A program made the position numbers and the translations under genes. From Bacillota bacterium (GTDB lineage: Bacteria; Bacillota; Sulfobacillia; JACIYH01): a stretch of DNA of 64,000 nucleotides. Location of the stretch: contig JASEFA010000009.1 of NCBI GenBank assembly GCA_030019365.1, positions 1-64,000 of the forward strand, written 5' to 3'. Numbering within the stretch: position 1 is the stretch's first letter; each line of letters starts with the position of its first letter. Below are positions 24,988-34,093 of the stretch, piece after piece. The notes under the pieces were generated by a model that saw nothing but the letters and a program-made list of their open reading frames with translations, was not told the DNA's origin and made no database searches.

Positions 24988-25062
24988 TGGAACCGAGCGT
25001 TAGGGGGCCGGAGATCAGGGGGAGTCAGGGGACGCGGGGGGGTCGTGCGCCAAGGGGAGGAG

Positions 25063-26871
25063 TCAGGGGACGCGGGCGCGGCCGCGGTAGACAAGGCCGC
25101 GGCGGGCGTCCACGGTGACCACGGCGCCGGTCTCAAGCCTGCGGGTGGCATCTTCGGCGCCGATCACGGCGGGAAGATCCAACTCCAGGGCACAGATGGC
25201 GGCGTGGGAACTGAGGCCACCCTCCTCGACCACCAGGGCTGACGCCCGGCGCAGCAGGGGGACGTAGCCCGCGTCGGTGGCAGGCGCCACCAGCACATCG
25301 CCGGGCTGGAAGCGGCTCTGGATCTGCTCCAGGGAACGGCCGGCGCACACGCGGCCGGAGCCCGCCCGGAAGCCGACGCCGCGGCCCTGCAGGAGGATTT
25401 CCCCCACGGTGTGGACGCGCAGCAGGTTGGTGGTGCCAGGCACCCCCACGGGAATGCCGGCCGTGATCACCACCAGGTCGCCCTGGGATATGTATCCGGC
25501 CGCCAGGCAGGTGGCGATGGCCTCGGAGAACATCTCCTCGGGGTCTGCGGTCTGGGAGGCGGGCAGGGGCTGGACGCCCCATACCAGGGCCAGGCGCCGC
25601 CGCACGCGCTCGTGAGGGCTCAAGGCCAGCACCGGGCAGGCCGGCCGGTATTTGGCCACCATGCGGGCCGTGTATCCCGACTGGGTGGGGGTGATGATGG
25701 CGGCGGCCCCGAGGTCGCGGGCGGCTCGGCAACTGGCGTGGCTGATGGCGTCGGTCACCGCCTCCAGGGGAGCACCCTCCCGGGCGGCCAGGATGCGGTC
25801 GTAGGGGAGAGCTTCTTCGGTGCGGGCGGCGATGCGGGCCATGAACGCCACCGCCTCCACCGGGTACTTGCCGGTAGCCGTTTCCGCCGACAGCATCACG
25901 GCGTCCGTGCCGTCCAGGATGGCGTTGGCCACATCCGACGCCTCGGCCCGGGTGGCGACGGGTCGCTCCACCATTGACTCCAGCATCTGGGTGGCGGTGA
26001 TGACCGGTTTGCCCAGCCGGTTGCAGCGGGCGATGAGGTCCTTCTGCACCAGGGGAACCTCCTCTGCCGGCATCTCCACTCCCAGGTCGCCCCGGGCCAC
26101 CATGAGCCCATCGGAGATCTTCAGGATGGCATCCAGATCCTGCAGGGCCTGGCGCGTTTCGATCTTGGCCACGATTTCCTGGTCGCCGCCCAGTTCCTCC
26201 GCCACCCGGCGAACCTCCACCACGTCGCCAGCGCTGCGCACGAAGGAGCAGGCGAAGAAATCCACCTCCTGGCGGACTCCCCAGGCGATGGCCTCCCGGT
26301 CCGCATCGGAGACGGCGGGCAACCGGAGCAGGCCGCCCGGCACCACCACCTTCTTCCCCTGGGCCAGGATGCCCCCGCGCTCCACCCGGCAGCGCACCTC
26401 GTCGCCGGCCACCCCTTCCACGACGAGAGCTATGTTGCCATCGTCCAGGAGCAGGAGCTGGCCGGGAGAGACGTCGCCGGCGAACCCTCGATAGTTGACA
26501 GCCGCCCGCCCGACAGGGGTGTCCCCACCCCGGTGGCCCCCCGGGAGGTCTTCGACCGTGCCCGCGGACGTCGAGGCCGTGGTGAGGGAGAACCTGGCGC
26601 CCCTGTCCAGCAGCACCGAGCCTCCGAGGATGGGACCCACGCGCACCTCGGGGCCGCGCAGGTCGACCAGGACACCCAGGGTGGCCTTCTCCTCGCGGCA
26701 CACCCGGCGCAGGGTCTCCAGCCGGGCCTGGTGCTCCTCCAGCCGCCCGTGGGACATGTTCAGGCGGGCCACATTCAGGCCGGCCCGCACCATGGCCCGC
26801 AGCACCTCGCCGTCCGAAGACGACGGCCCCAGGGTGGCCACCACCTTGGTGCGGCGCCATCTCCCGCTCAT
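25063..26871 (-). CDS. pyk: Pyruvate kinase with C-terminal phosphohistidine-type domain
   Basis: 602 residues, longer than the usual 470. The N-terminal part is standard pyruvate kinase (TKVVATLGPSS at the start, KIET with the active Lys, DGLMVARGDLGVE, ATQMLESM). The last 80 residues form a PEP-utilising mobile domain with GGLSSHAAI, as in many Bacillota pyruvate kinases; its catalytic role there is unclear. Last step of glycolysis: PEP plus ADP to pyruvate plus ATP. The effector-binding C-domain is present. Follows pfkA with 86 bp between them, probably one operon. Confidence 0.96.
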   Translation of the reverse strand: MSGRWRRTKVVATLGPSSSDGEVLRAMVRAGLNVARLNMSHGRLEEHQARLETLRRVCREEKATLGVLVDLRGPEVRVGPILGGSVLLDRGARFSLTTASTSAGTVEDLPGGHRGGDTPVGRAAVNYRGFAGDVSPGQLLLLDDGNIALVVEGVAGDEVRCRVERGGILAQGKKVVVPGGLLRLPAVSDADREAIAWGVRQEVDFFACSFVRSAGDVVEVRRVAEELGGDQEIVAKIETRQALQDLDAILKISDGLMVARGDLGVEMPAEEVPLVQKDLIARCNRLGKPVITATQMLESMVERPVATRAEASDVANAILDGTDAVMLSAETATGKYPVEAVAFMARIAARTEEALPYDRILAAREGAPLEAVTDAISHASCRAARDLGAAAIITPTQSGYTARMVAKYRPACPVLALSPHERVRRRLALVWGVQPLPASQTADPEEMFSEAIATCLAAGYISQGDLVVITAGIPVGVPGTTNLLRVHTVGEILLQGRGVGFRAGSGRVCAGRSLEQIQSRFQPGDVLVAPATDAGYVPLLRRASALVVEEGGLSSHAAICALELDLPAVIGAEDATRRLETGAVVTVDARRGLVYRGRARVP

Positions 26872-26957
26872 GGTCGTCCTTCACCTCTCATCTCTCCTCG
26901 TCCTCGGTCCACCCCGAACCCCGAGGCCTGGCGTCGGCGGGGCCTGGGGGGAACAGG

Positions 26958-27917
26958 TCAGATGGCGAGGACGTGGGTAAGCTCCCACAGCTGGCGGTCG
27001 AGGGCCCTCCGCCCCGAAAGCACCTGGGGGAAGGGCGTGAACCTGACCTCACCACCCTCGATTCCCGCCATGACCCCGCTCATCCCCTGCCGCAAGGCTT
27101 CGGCTGCCGCCGCGCCCAGGCGGCTGGCCAGCGTGCGGTCATACGCGGTGGGCGATCCCCCCCGCTGGATGTGTCCGAGCACGGTGACCCGGGTCTCCAT
27201 GCCAGTACGGGACTGTACTTCGCGGGCCACGTCGTAGGCGCTGCCCGCCCCTTCCGCCACCACGATGAGATCGTGCTTCTTGCCGCGGTTGCGGCCGCGG
27301 AGCACGCGGGCGCATATCTCCTCGATGGGCTCGGGGAACTCGGGCACCACCACCGATTCCGCCCCCGCCGCCAGGCCCACCGCCAGGGCGAGATGGCCCG
27401 TATCCCGGCCCATCACCTCGATGAGGAAGATGCGCTCGTGGGAGGTGGCGGTATCGCGGATGCGGTCGATGGCCCAGACCGCGGTGTTGACCGCGGTGTC
27501 GAACCCGATGGCATGCTCGGTAAAGGGGATGTCGTCGTCGATGGTGGCGGGAACCCCCACCACGGGGAAACCCAGCTCGTGCAGCGCCTGGGCTCCCCGG
27601 AAAGACCCGTCCCCCCCTATCACCACCAGCCCGTCGATCCCGGCTGCCCGGAGATGCGCGATGGCCTTCTCCTGAGCCGGGCGCTGCTTGAACTCCTCGC
27701 ATCTGGCCGTGAAAAGCACGGTGCCGCCCCGGTGCAGGATCCCTCCCACCGCCCCCAGGGGCAGGGGCCGGAACCCGCCCGAAAGCAAACCCGCGAACCC
27801 ATGCTCGATGCCGGTTGCCTCGCTCCCGGAAGCTACCGCCTGCCGGACCACTGCCCGCAGGGCCGCATTCATCCCCGGAGCGTCGCCACCGCTGGTCAGG
27901 ACGCCGACTCTACCCAC
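26958..27917 (-). CDS. pfkA: ATP-dependent 6-phosphofructokinase
   Basis: 319 residues from the GTG at 27917 (GAGGTT 6 bases upstream), exactly the family length; the longer frame to 27977 is not supported. Motifs are GGDAPGMN (about 11), GGDGSFRGA (about 102), TIDDDIP (about 124) and MGRDTGHLA (about 168). The Gly of the ATP site GGDGS, together with the short length, favours the ATP-dependent enzyme over the PPi type. Forms the dnaE-(small gene)-pfkA-pyk cluster typical of Bacillota, minus the acc genes. Confidence 0.96.
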   Translation of the reverse strand: MGRVGVLTSGGDAPGMNAALRAVVRQAVASGSEATGIEHGFAGLLSGGFRPLPLGAVGGILHRGGTVLFTARCEEFKQRPAQEKAIAHLRAAGIDGLVVIGGDGSFRGAQALHELGFPVVGVPATIDDDIPFTEHAIGFDTAVNTAVWAIDRIRDTATSHERIFLIEVMGRDTGHLALAVGLAAGAESVVVPEFPEPIEEICARVLRGRNRGKKHDLIVVAEGAGSAYDVAREVQSRTGMETRVTVLGHIQRGGSPTAYDRTLASRLGAAAAEALRQGMSGVMAGIEGGEVRFTPFPQVLSGRRALDRQLWELTHVLAI

Positions 27918-27973
27918 TGCCGCAACCTCACCAGGCCTCGACCCATGCCCACATTGCCGCCGCCTGCGCAACC

Positions 27974-28219
27974 TCACCAGGCGTCGTCACAGCCATAGAT
28001 TCTGCCCAGGACCACCTGCAAAATCCGCGTGGCCTCGACGGCCTCGCTCCTGGGCACCAGGACCTCAATGGGCGAGGGTCCCGCCACCGCCTGCACGGGG
28101 CGGAGCAGGACGTAGAATCCCTCCCGAACCAGCGCCTCCCGGGCAGCCTCTGCCACCGAATGGTGGGGAGCGACATACACCACCTTCCAGACCCCGGTCG
28201 CCGTCTTGCTCCCGCCCAT
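27974..28219 (-). CDS. Small conserved protein between dnaE and pfkA (DUF2007-like)
   Basis: 81 residues from the ATG at 28219 (GGGAGG 4 bases upstream). Alternating beta/alpha pattern (VWKVVYVAPHHSVAEAAREAL, here cited as VVYVAP and AAREAL; then IEVLVPRSEAVEA) resembles putative signal-transducing DUF2007-type proteins. No signal peptide or membrane span. Function unknown; the position inside a replication/glycolysis operon is shared by small genes in other Bacillota. Confidence 0.75.
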   Translation of the reverse strand: MGGSKTATGVWKVVYVAPHHSVAEAAREALVREGFYVLLRPVQAVAGPSPIEVLVPRSEAVEATRILQVVLGRIYGCDDAW

Positions 28220-28292
28220 GATACCTCCCGGCTCTCCGGCCCGTACCGCTGCGGTAACGGGCCCCTGGGTTCTCTGAACAGGCCCTGGCGGG

Positions 28293-31200
28293 CTAGCCCA
28301 CCTCTCCCGCCGCGTAAACGGCGCCATCCCCAAGCAGATCCTGCAACTCCCATCGCAACTCGTTGGTATCCTCCACCCACAGGCCCGGATCGACCAGGAT
28401 CGCCTTCTTCCGCCCTGCGAAATCAACCCGTACCGGCATGCTGCCCGGATATCGCGCCAGGATGCCCTTCAACTCGCGCAGGGCTTTTTCCTCCTGCTCC
28501 GCCGTGCGGAGCGCCACCACCAGCGACCCCGGGCAGGCCAGGGGGACCACCTCCTCGGCCATCACCTTAGCCACGCGCTGCCCTTCTTCGCCCTCGGATC
28601 GCTGCAGGGTCCCCTTCACCAGGACCACCGCGTCCTTCACCAGGCACCCCCGGAAGCGCTCGAAAACCCGCGGAAACACCACCACCTCGACGTGCCCCGA
28701 CATATCTTCCAGTTCCACGAATCCCATCGGTTCCCCTGCCCTGGTGGTAATGCGCTTGATGCCCAGCACCACACCCCCCACCGTAACCGCGCTTCCGTCG
28801 GGCGCATCGGCCAGGGCCCCGCAGCGGCAGGTGGCCCCCCTCTCCAGGTGCTGGCGGTAGGAGTCGAGAGGGTGACCGGAAAGGTACAGGCCGAGCACTT
28901 CCTTTTCCATGGCCAGCAGGGCCTGCGGGGGGAATTCGGGCACGCCCGGCAGCTGATCCTGAGCGGCGAAGGCCTCCGCCCCCAGGTCGAAGAATGACAG
29001 CTGCCCGGCCCCGCGGGAGTCTCCCTGACCCCGCTCCAGGGCCTGATCGAGGATGGCCATGAGTTGGGCCCGCCGGGCCCCCAGGGTATCGAAGGCCCCT
29101 GCCTTGATGAGGCTTTCCGCTGCCCTGCGGTTGAGGAGGCGGGTGTCCACCCGTTCGCAGAAGTCGTGGAGAGAACGGAAGGGCCCCTGCTGGCGCGCCC
29201 GCACGATGGATTCGATGGCCGCCCGGCCCAGGTTCTTCACGGCCCCCAGGCCGAAACGGATGGCATCGCGCCCGTCCTCGTCCCTTTCGATGCTGAATGC
29301 CAGCTCCCCCCGGTTGATGTCGGGGGGCAGCAGGGTCACCCCCAGGCGACGGCACTCGTCTATGTACAGGGCCACGTCGTCACTGGAGTCCATCACCGAG
29401 GTGAGGAGGGCCACCATGTATGGCAGGGGATAGTGGGCTTTGAGGTACGCCGTGCGGTAGGCCAGCAGGGCGTAGGCAGCCGCATGACTGCGGTTGAAGG
29501 CGTAACCGGCAAACCGCTCGATGGCCGCGAACACCTGCTCCGCCACCTGGCGATCCACTCCCCGGCTCACCGCACCTTCGATGAAACGAACCCTTTGCGC
29601 CGCCACCAGTTCCGGCTTCTTCTTGGCCATCCCCCGGCGCAAGAGGTCGGCCTGGGCCAGGGTAAATCCGGCCAGGCGCGACACCACCTGCATGACCTGC
29701 TCCTGGTAGATCATCACGCCGTAGGTGTCCTTCAGGATGGGCTCCAGGCTGGGATGCAGGTACCGGGCCCCGCTCTGCTTGGCACGCTGGTACTCGGGTA
29801 TCTGCTCCATGGGACCGGGGCGCACCAGGGCCACGATGGCCACGATGTCCTCGAAGGTGGCGGGGCGCAGCTGGCGCAGGAGGTCCTGAACCCAGCCGGC
29901 TTCCAGCTGGAATATCCCCAGGGTCTCCCCCCGCCCGAGGAGCGCATACACCGCCGGGTCGTCCAGCGCTATCGTGTTCCAATCCACCCGCTGCCCCATC
30001 TTCTCGATCAGCTTCACCGCGTGGTCGATGACGGTGAGGTTGCGCAGCCCCAGGAAGTCCATCTTGAGGAGGCCCAGTTCCTCCAGCACTTCCATGGGGA
30101 ACTGGGTGACCACGGCGCCGTCAGGCGTCTTCTGCAAGGGCACCAGGCCCACCAGGGGTTCGGGGGCAATGACCACGCCGGCGGCATGTACGGAAGCGTG
30201 CCGGGGCATTCCCTCCATGCGGCGGGCCAGATCGATGAGTTCCCGTACCTCCTCCCGGCCCCGATATGCCTGGGCCAGGTCGGGACTGGTGGCCAGGGCC
30301 TGCTCCAGGGTGATGCCCAGCACGGCGGGGACCATCTTGGCGATGCGATCCACTTCCCCGTACGGGAGACCCAGGGCGCGGCCCACGTCGCGGATGGCGG
30401 CCCGGGCCTTCATGGTACCGAAGGTGACGATCTGGGCCACGCAGTCCTGGCCGTATTTCTCCACCACGTAACGGATCACTTCGTCGCGCCGTTCAAAACA
30501 GAAGTCGATGTCCATGTCCGGCATGGTGACCCGATCGGGGTTGAGGAAGCGCTCGAAGAGAAGCCCGTGACGGAGGGGATCGACGTCGGTGATCCCCAGC
30601 ACGTAGGCGACCAGGCTCCCGGCGGCCGATCCCCGTCCTGGCCCTACCGGGATGCCGTTCTGCCGCGCGAATTCCACGAAGTCCCAAACGATCAGGAAGT
30701 AGCCCGGGTATCCCATGCGCTCGATCATGGTCAGTTCGTACTCCAGGCGCTCCCTCACCTCGGGGGGCGGGTCGGCGTAGCGCCCGGGCAGCCGCTGGTA
30801 GCAGAGATGGCGCAGGTGGGAGGCCTCGCTGTGTCCCTCGGGGACGGGGAACTGGGGAAGGTGAAGCCGGCCGGACGGGAGCTCCACCTGGCAGCTCTCG
30901 GCGATGTCCAGGGTGGCTTCCAGAGCCTGGGGCAATTCCCGGAAGAGGCCGGCCATCTCCTCGGGCGAGCGCAGGTAGAACTGGTCCGAGCCAAACCGCA
31001 GGCGCCCGGGGTCGTCCACGGTGGTCTGGGTCTGGATGCACAGGAGGACGTCGTGCATACGGGCGTCCGCCTGCTCCAGGTAATGCACGTCGTTGGTGGC
31101 CACCAGGCCCACTCCCATTTCCCGGGCCAGGCGCACCATCTCCCGGTTGACCTGGCGCTGGGGGGCCAGGCCGTTCTCCTGCACCTCCAGATAGAAGGAA

Positions 31201-31727
31201 TCCCGGCCGAACAGCTCCCGGTACCTGGCCACCACCTCCCGGGCGCGCCGACCGTCGTCTCCCGCCTGCTCGCCCTCCAGGATGGCGCGCGGGACCTCCC
31301 CGGCCAGACAGGCACTCAGGGCAACCAGCCCCCCATGGTACCGCTCGAGCAACTCCCAGTCCACCCGTGGTCGGTAGTAGAATCCCTCCAGGTGAGCCAG
31401 GGAGACCAGGCGCACCAGGTTGCGATAACCCTCCTGGTCGCGGGCCAGCAGGACCAGGTGATGGGGGTCCTCATCCACCTTGGGCTGACGGTCGTGCCGG
31501 GTACGCCGCGCCACGTACACCTCGCACCCCAGGACGGGCTTGATGCCGTGCTGCCGGCAGGACTGGTAGAAGGGCACCACCCCGTACATGACCCCGTGGT
31601 CCGTGACCGCCAGGGCCGTGCATCCCATGGCCGCCGCCCGGGAAACCGCCTGTTCCACGCGGGCGGCGCCGTCCAGCAGGCTGAATTCGGTGTGCAGATG
31701 GAGGTGATTGAATCGGGCCGAACCCAT
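28293..31727 (-). CDS. dnaE: DNA polymerase III alpha subunit (DnaE type)
   Basis: 1144 residues from the ATG at 31727 (GGGGAGG 8 bases upstream). The PHP domain starts with HLHTEFSLLDG. The polymerase active site has PDMDIDF (about residue 402) and GRGSAAGSLVAYVLGI just before it. The HhH and OB-fold regions follow, ending in a C-terminal segment with FVELEDMSGHVEVVVFP. No PolC-type exonuclease insertion is present, so it is a DnaE1/DnaE3-like replicase subunit. Divergent from the zinc-ribbon gene. Confidence 0.96.
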   Translation of the reverse strand: MGSARFNHLHLHTEFSLLDGAARVEQAVSRAAAMGCTALAVTDHGVMYGVVPFYQSCRQHGIKPVLGCEVYVARRTRHDRQPKVDEDPHHLVLLARDQEGYRNLVRLVSLAHLEGFYYRPRVDWELLERYHGGLVALSACLAGEVPRAILEGEQAGDDGRRAREVVARYRELFGRDSFYLEVQENGLAPQRQVNREMVRLAREMGVGLVATNDVHYLEQADARMHDVLLCIQTQTTVDDPGRLRFGSDQFYLRSPEEMAGLFRELPQALEATLDIAESCQVELPSGRLHLPQFPVPEGHSEASHLRHLCYQRLPGRYADPPPEVRERLEYELTMIERMGYPGYFLIVWDFVEFARQNGIPVGPGRGSAAGSLVAYVLGITDVDPLRHGLLFERFLNPDRVTMPDMDIDFCFERRDEVIRYVVEKYGQDCVAQIVTFGTMKARAAIRDVGRALGLPYGEVDRIAKMVPAVLGITLEQALATSPDLAQAYRGREEVRELIDLARRMEGMPRHASVHAAGVVIAPEPLVGLVPLQKTPDGAVVTQFPMEVLEELGLLKMDFLGLRNLTVIDHAVKLIEKMGQRVDWNTIALDDPAVYALLGRGETLGIFQLEAGWVQDLLRQLRPATFEDIVAIVALVRPGPMEQIPEYQRAKQSGARYLHPSLEPILKDTYGVMIYQEQVMQVVSRLAGFTLAQADLLRRGMAKKKPELVAAQRVRFIEGAVSRGVDRQVAEQVFAAIERFAGYAFNRSHAAAYALLAYRTAYLKAHYPLPYMVALLTSVMDSSDDVALYIDECRRLGVTLLPPDINRGELAFSIERDEDGRDAIRFGLGAVKNLGRAAIESIVRARQQGPFRSLHDFCERVDTRLLNRRAAESLIKAGAFDTLGARRAQLMAILDQALERGQGDSRGAGQLSFFDLGAEAFAAQDQLPGVPEFPPQALLAMEKEVLGLYLSGHPLDSYRQHLERGATCRCGALADAPDGSAVTVGGVVLGIKRITTRAGEPMGFVELEDMSGHVEVVVFPRVFERFRGCLVKDAVVLVKGTLQRSEGEEGQRVAKVMAEEVVPLACPGSLVVALRTAEQEEKALRELKGILARYPGSMPVRVDFAGRKKAILVDPGLWVEDTNELRWELQDLLGDGAVYAAGEVG

Positions 31728-31743
31728 CACGCCCACCTCCCCT

Positions 31744-31772
31744 TTGACGATGAATACCATAGGTGATAATCT
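31744..31772 (+). promoter_or_regulatory. Promoter for the zinc-ribbon gene
   Basis: TTGACG (31744-31749), 17-base spacer, TAATCT (31767-31772), followed by G-rich ribosome sites and the GTG at 31801. It supports the plus-strand frame as a real gene. Confidence 0.6.
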
Positions 31773-31800
31773 TTGGAGGAATAGAAGGGGGGAATCTCCC

Positions 31801-32058
31801 GTGCCCTGGAAAAGGTGCCCCAACTGCCACAGGCTCTCCTATTCGGCGGCCACCACCCCCATACGCTGGATATGCCCGCACTGCGAGCACGACCTGACCC
31901 TCATTCCCGACATCGTTCCCGACCGGGCGGAAATCGAAGCGGAGTTTGCGCATGTTGAGGGTTGGGAGGAGTGGAAGCGGCAGTACAAAGGGCCGCCAAG
32001 GGACACTCGGAGCACCGGGGGCGCCGGGCCCGGCACACTTGCCGACCATGGACGATGA
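31801..32058 (+). CDS. Small zinc-ribbon protein, 3' end overlapping nth
   Basis: 85 residues from the GTG at 31801, with a G-run ribosome site about 8 bases upstream and a good promoter (31744-31772). Two CPxC knuckles (CPNC near residue 6 and CPHC near residue 26) predict a zinc ribbon; the rest is acidic. The last 158 bp overlap the 3' end of the convergent nth gene, so the tail may be variable. An in-frame ATG at 31753 would lengthen it but lies inside the promoter. Function unknown. Confidence 0.6.
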   Translation: MPWKRCPNCHRLSYSAATTPIRWICPHCEHDLTLIPDIVPDRAEIEAEFAHVEGWEEWKRQYKGPPRDTRSTGGAGPGTLADHGR

Positions 32059-32650
32059 GGTTGACGTGCAGGCGAAAGTAGCGCTCCGGGTCCAGGCTCT
32101 CCTGTAAGATCTTTTGCGTCCGCACCCGGTCCACCTTCTCGGGCACGAGACCCAGCCTGCGCGCCACCCGGTACACGTGGGTATCCACCGGAAACGCCGC
32201 CCGCCCCAGCCCGAAGAGCAGGACGCAGGCAGCCGTCTTGGGACCCACTCCGGGCAACCCTTCGAGAAACCGACGCGCCTCCTCCGCGGGCATCCCGCGC
32301 AGGAAGTCCAGGGAAACCCCGCCGCCGCGGACCTGGAGTGCTTTGAGGATATCCAGGATGCGCAGGGCCTTCTGGCGCCCCAGGCCGGCGGGAGCAATGA
32401 GCTTTTCCAGTTGAGCAGTCGAGGCTCCGAGCAGCATCTCCCAGCGGGGGAAACGTTCCTTCAGGCGGCGGAACGCCGCCAGGCTGGCCCGATCGGTGGT
32501 AGCCTGGGACAGCACCGTGGCCACCAGCACGTCTACCGGGTTGGAGTCCACCTGTCCCAGTAACAGGGCGGACCGGTCACCGCCATATCGCTCCTGCAAC
32601 AGGCGGTCCACCGCCGCCACCAGATCCTGATCGATGGGGCCCCAGCTCAT
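31901..32650 (-). CDS. nth: Endonuclease III (DNA glycosylase/AP lyase)
   Basis: 249 residues. Helix-hairpin-helix LPGVGPKTAAC with the catalytic Lys (about 136), VDTHVYRV with the catalytic Asp, and the 4Fe-4S ligands Cys-x6-Cys-x2-Cys-x5-Cys near the C-terminus (CRARRPRCSECPLAALC). Removes oxidised pyrimidines. The ATG overlaps the murD stop (ATGA). A tail of about 25 residues after the last Cys is longer than usual and lies over the zinc-ribbon frame. Confidence 0.93.
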   Translation of the reverse strand: MSWGPIDQDLVAAVDRLLQERYGGDRSALLLGQVDSNPVDVLVATVLSQATTDRASLAAFRRLKERFPRWEMLLGASTAQLEKLIAPAGLGRQKALRILDILKALQVRGGGVSLDFLRGMPAEEARRFLEGLPGVGPKTAACVLLFGLGRAAFPVDTHVYRVARRLGLVPEKVDRVRTQKILQESLDPERYFRLHVNLIVHGRQVCRARRPRCSECPLAALCTAASTPPNPQHAQTPLRFPPGRERCRE

Positions 32651-34089
32651 GATGCACCCTCCCCCGCCATACGCCGCACCAGCTCTGCGAATATCGTCCC
32701 CCTCTCTTCGTAGTTCCGGAACATATCGAAAGAAGCGCAGGCGGGAGAGAGCAGCACGGTGTCCCCGGACCGGGCCAGAGAGCGGGCCAGCTCCACCGCC
32801 TCGGCCATGCCGCCCACCTCATGCAGTACCGGTGCGGGCAGATCGGGCCCGGGCAGCTGCTCCACGGCCGCGCGGATGCGGGGGGCGGTGGCACCCATCA
32901 GTATCAGGTGACGCACCCGGCCCGGCAGGGCGCGGGCAAAGCTGGTGAAGTCCAGCTTCTTGTCGTACCCCCCGGCGATCAGGATAAGGGGTCCGGGCAG
33001 GGCGGCCAGCGCGGCCCGGGCCCGGTCGGGGGTGGTGGCGATGGAGTCGTCGACGTACAGCACCCCGTCCACCTCCGCCACCCGCTCCAGGCGATGGGAA
33101 ACTCCGGCAAAGTCGCCCAGCACCTCCGCCATGGCGGCCCGCCCGGCCCCCATCAGCCCGGCGGCGGTCACGGCGGCCAGGGCGTTGAGCAGGTTGTGAC
33201 GTCCCACCAGACGCAGGCTGCCCACCGCGCACACCGGGCGGGCTTCCTCCCCCGGCAGACGCAACACCACCTGCCGGGCTGCGCCCCCCCCCTCCACCCA
33301 TGCCCCCTGCGGGAAAGGCCCGCGTTCCCCGAAGAAGAGGACCTTCCCGGGTGCCTCCTCTGCCAGGGGCGCCACCAGCTCGTCCTCTCCGTTGAGGACG
33401 GCGCAGTCCCGCGGCCCCTGAAACAGGAAAACCCGGCGTTTGGCCGCCACATACTCGTCCCAGGAGGAGTGGACGTCCATGTGGTCGGGGAGGAGGTTCA
33501 GCAGCACTCCCACGTGGGGGCTGCGCCCGGTGAGCTCCAGCTGAAATGACGAAAGCTCCAGGACCACGCGGGCGTCGGACGGAATACGATCCACCCGGTC
33601 GATGAGGGGTAGCCCGATGTTACCCCCCAGGTACACCTGATAGCCCGATGCCTCCAGCATGCGGGCCACCAGCGTGGAGGTGGTGGTCTTACCCGCACTG
33701 CCGGTGATTCCCACCACGGGGGCCGGACACAGCTCCAGGAAGAGGGGGATCTCCCCGGAAACCACGGCGCCCCGGCGGCGGGCCTCCTCCACCTGGGGAA
33801 GGCGCTTGGGCATCCCCGGCGTGAGGAAGATGACGTCGAATCCTTCATCCAGGGCGTCCAGGTAGCCGGGACCGAGCACGGCACGCACGGGGGACGCCCG
33901 CTCCCTTGCGCCCGGCCCACCCGGGCCCGCCTGGGCCTGGCGTACTTCTTCCAGGCGACCGGCCAGTTCCTCGGCTGGCTTCCGGTCCAGGACGGTCACC
34001 CGCGCCCCCTGGAGCAGGAGAAACCGTACCAGGCCCAGGTTGGAGACGCCCAGGCCGACCACTGCCACCTTCTTGCCCTTGAGGTGCAA
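32647..34089 (-). CDS. murD: UDP-N-acetylmuramoyl-L-alanine--D-glutamate ligase
   Basis: 480 residues. Mur ligase motifs: GITGSAGKTTT ATP-binding loop (about 130), LELSSFQLE, NLLPDHMD and VDDSIATTPDR, plus an N-terminal Rossmann-like domain (VAVVGLGVSNLGL). Adds D-glutamate to UDP-MurNAc-L-Ala in peptidoglycan synthesis. It is not in a dcw cluster here but sits between a TPR protein gene and nth. TTG start at 34089 has a G-run upstream. Confidence 0.94.
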   Translation of the reverse strand: MHLKGKKVAVVGLGVSNLGLVRFLLLQGARVTVLDRKPAEELAGRLEEVRQAQAGPGGPGARERASPVRAVLGPGYLDALDEGFDVIFLTPGMPKRLPQVEEARRRGAVVSGEIPLFLELCPAPVVGITGSAGKTTTSTLVARMLEASGYQVYLGGNIGLPLIDRVDRIPSDARVVLELSSFQLELTGRSPHVGVLLNLLPDHMDVHSSWDEYVAAKRRVFLFQGPRDCAVLNGEDELVAPLAEEAPGKVLFFGERGPFPQGAWVEGGGAARQVVLRLPGEEARPVCAVGSLRLVGRHNLLNALAAVTAAGLMGAGRAAMAEVLGDFAGVSHRLERVAEVDGVLYVDDSIATTPDRARAALAALPGPLILIAGGYDKKLDFTSFARALPGRVRHLILMGATAPRIRAAVEQLPGPDLPAPVLHEVGGMAEAVELARSLARSGDTVLLSPACASFDMFRNYEERGTIFAELVRRMAGEGAS

Positions 34090-34093
34090 CAGT

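Larger units (their letters stand above)
24598..25062. other. Gene-free block between tRNA-Leu and pyk, rich in palindromes
   Basis: 465 bases with no supported gene. It holds a 7-bp inverted repeat (24725-24748), two pairs of the 22-bp dyad family (24756-24809 and 24934-24987), a looser GGTCAC/GTGACC repeat (24843-24865) and a perfect 7-bp hairpin (24880-24898). No T-run follows these palindromes, so they do not look like terminators for pyk or the tRNA. Confidence 0.7.
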
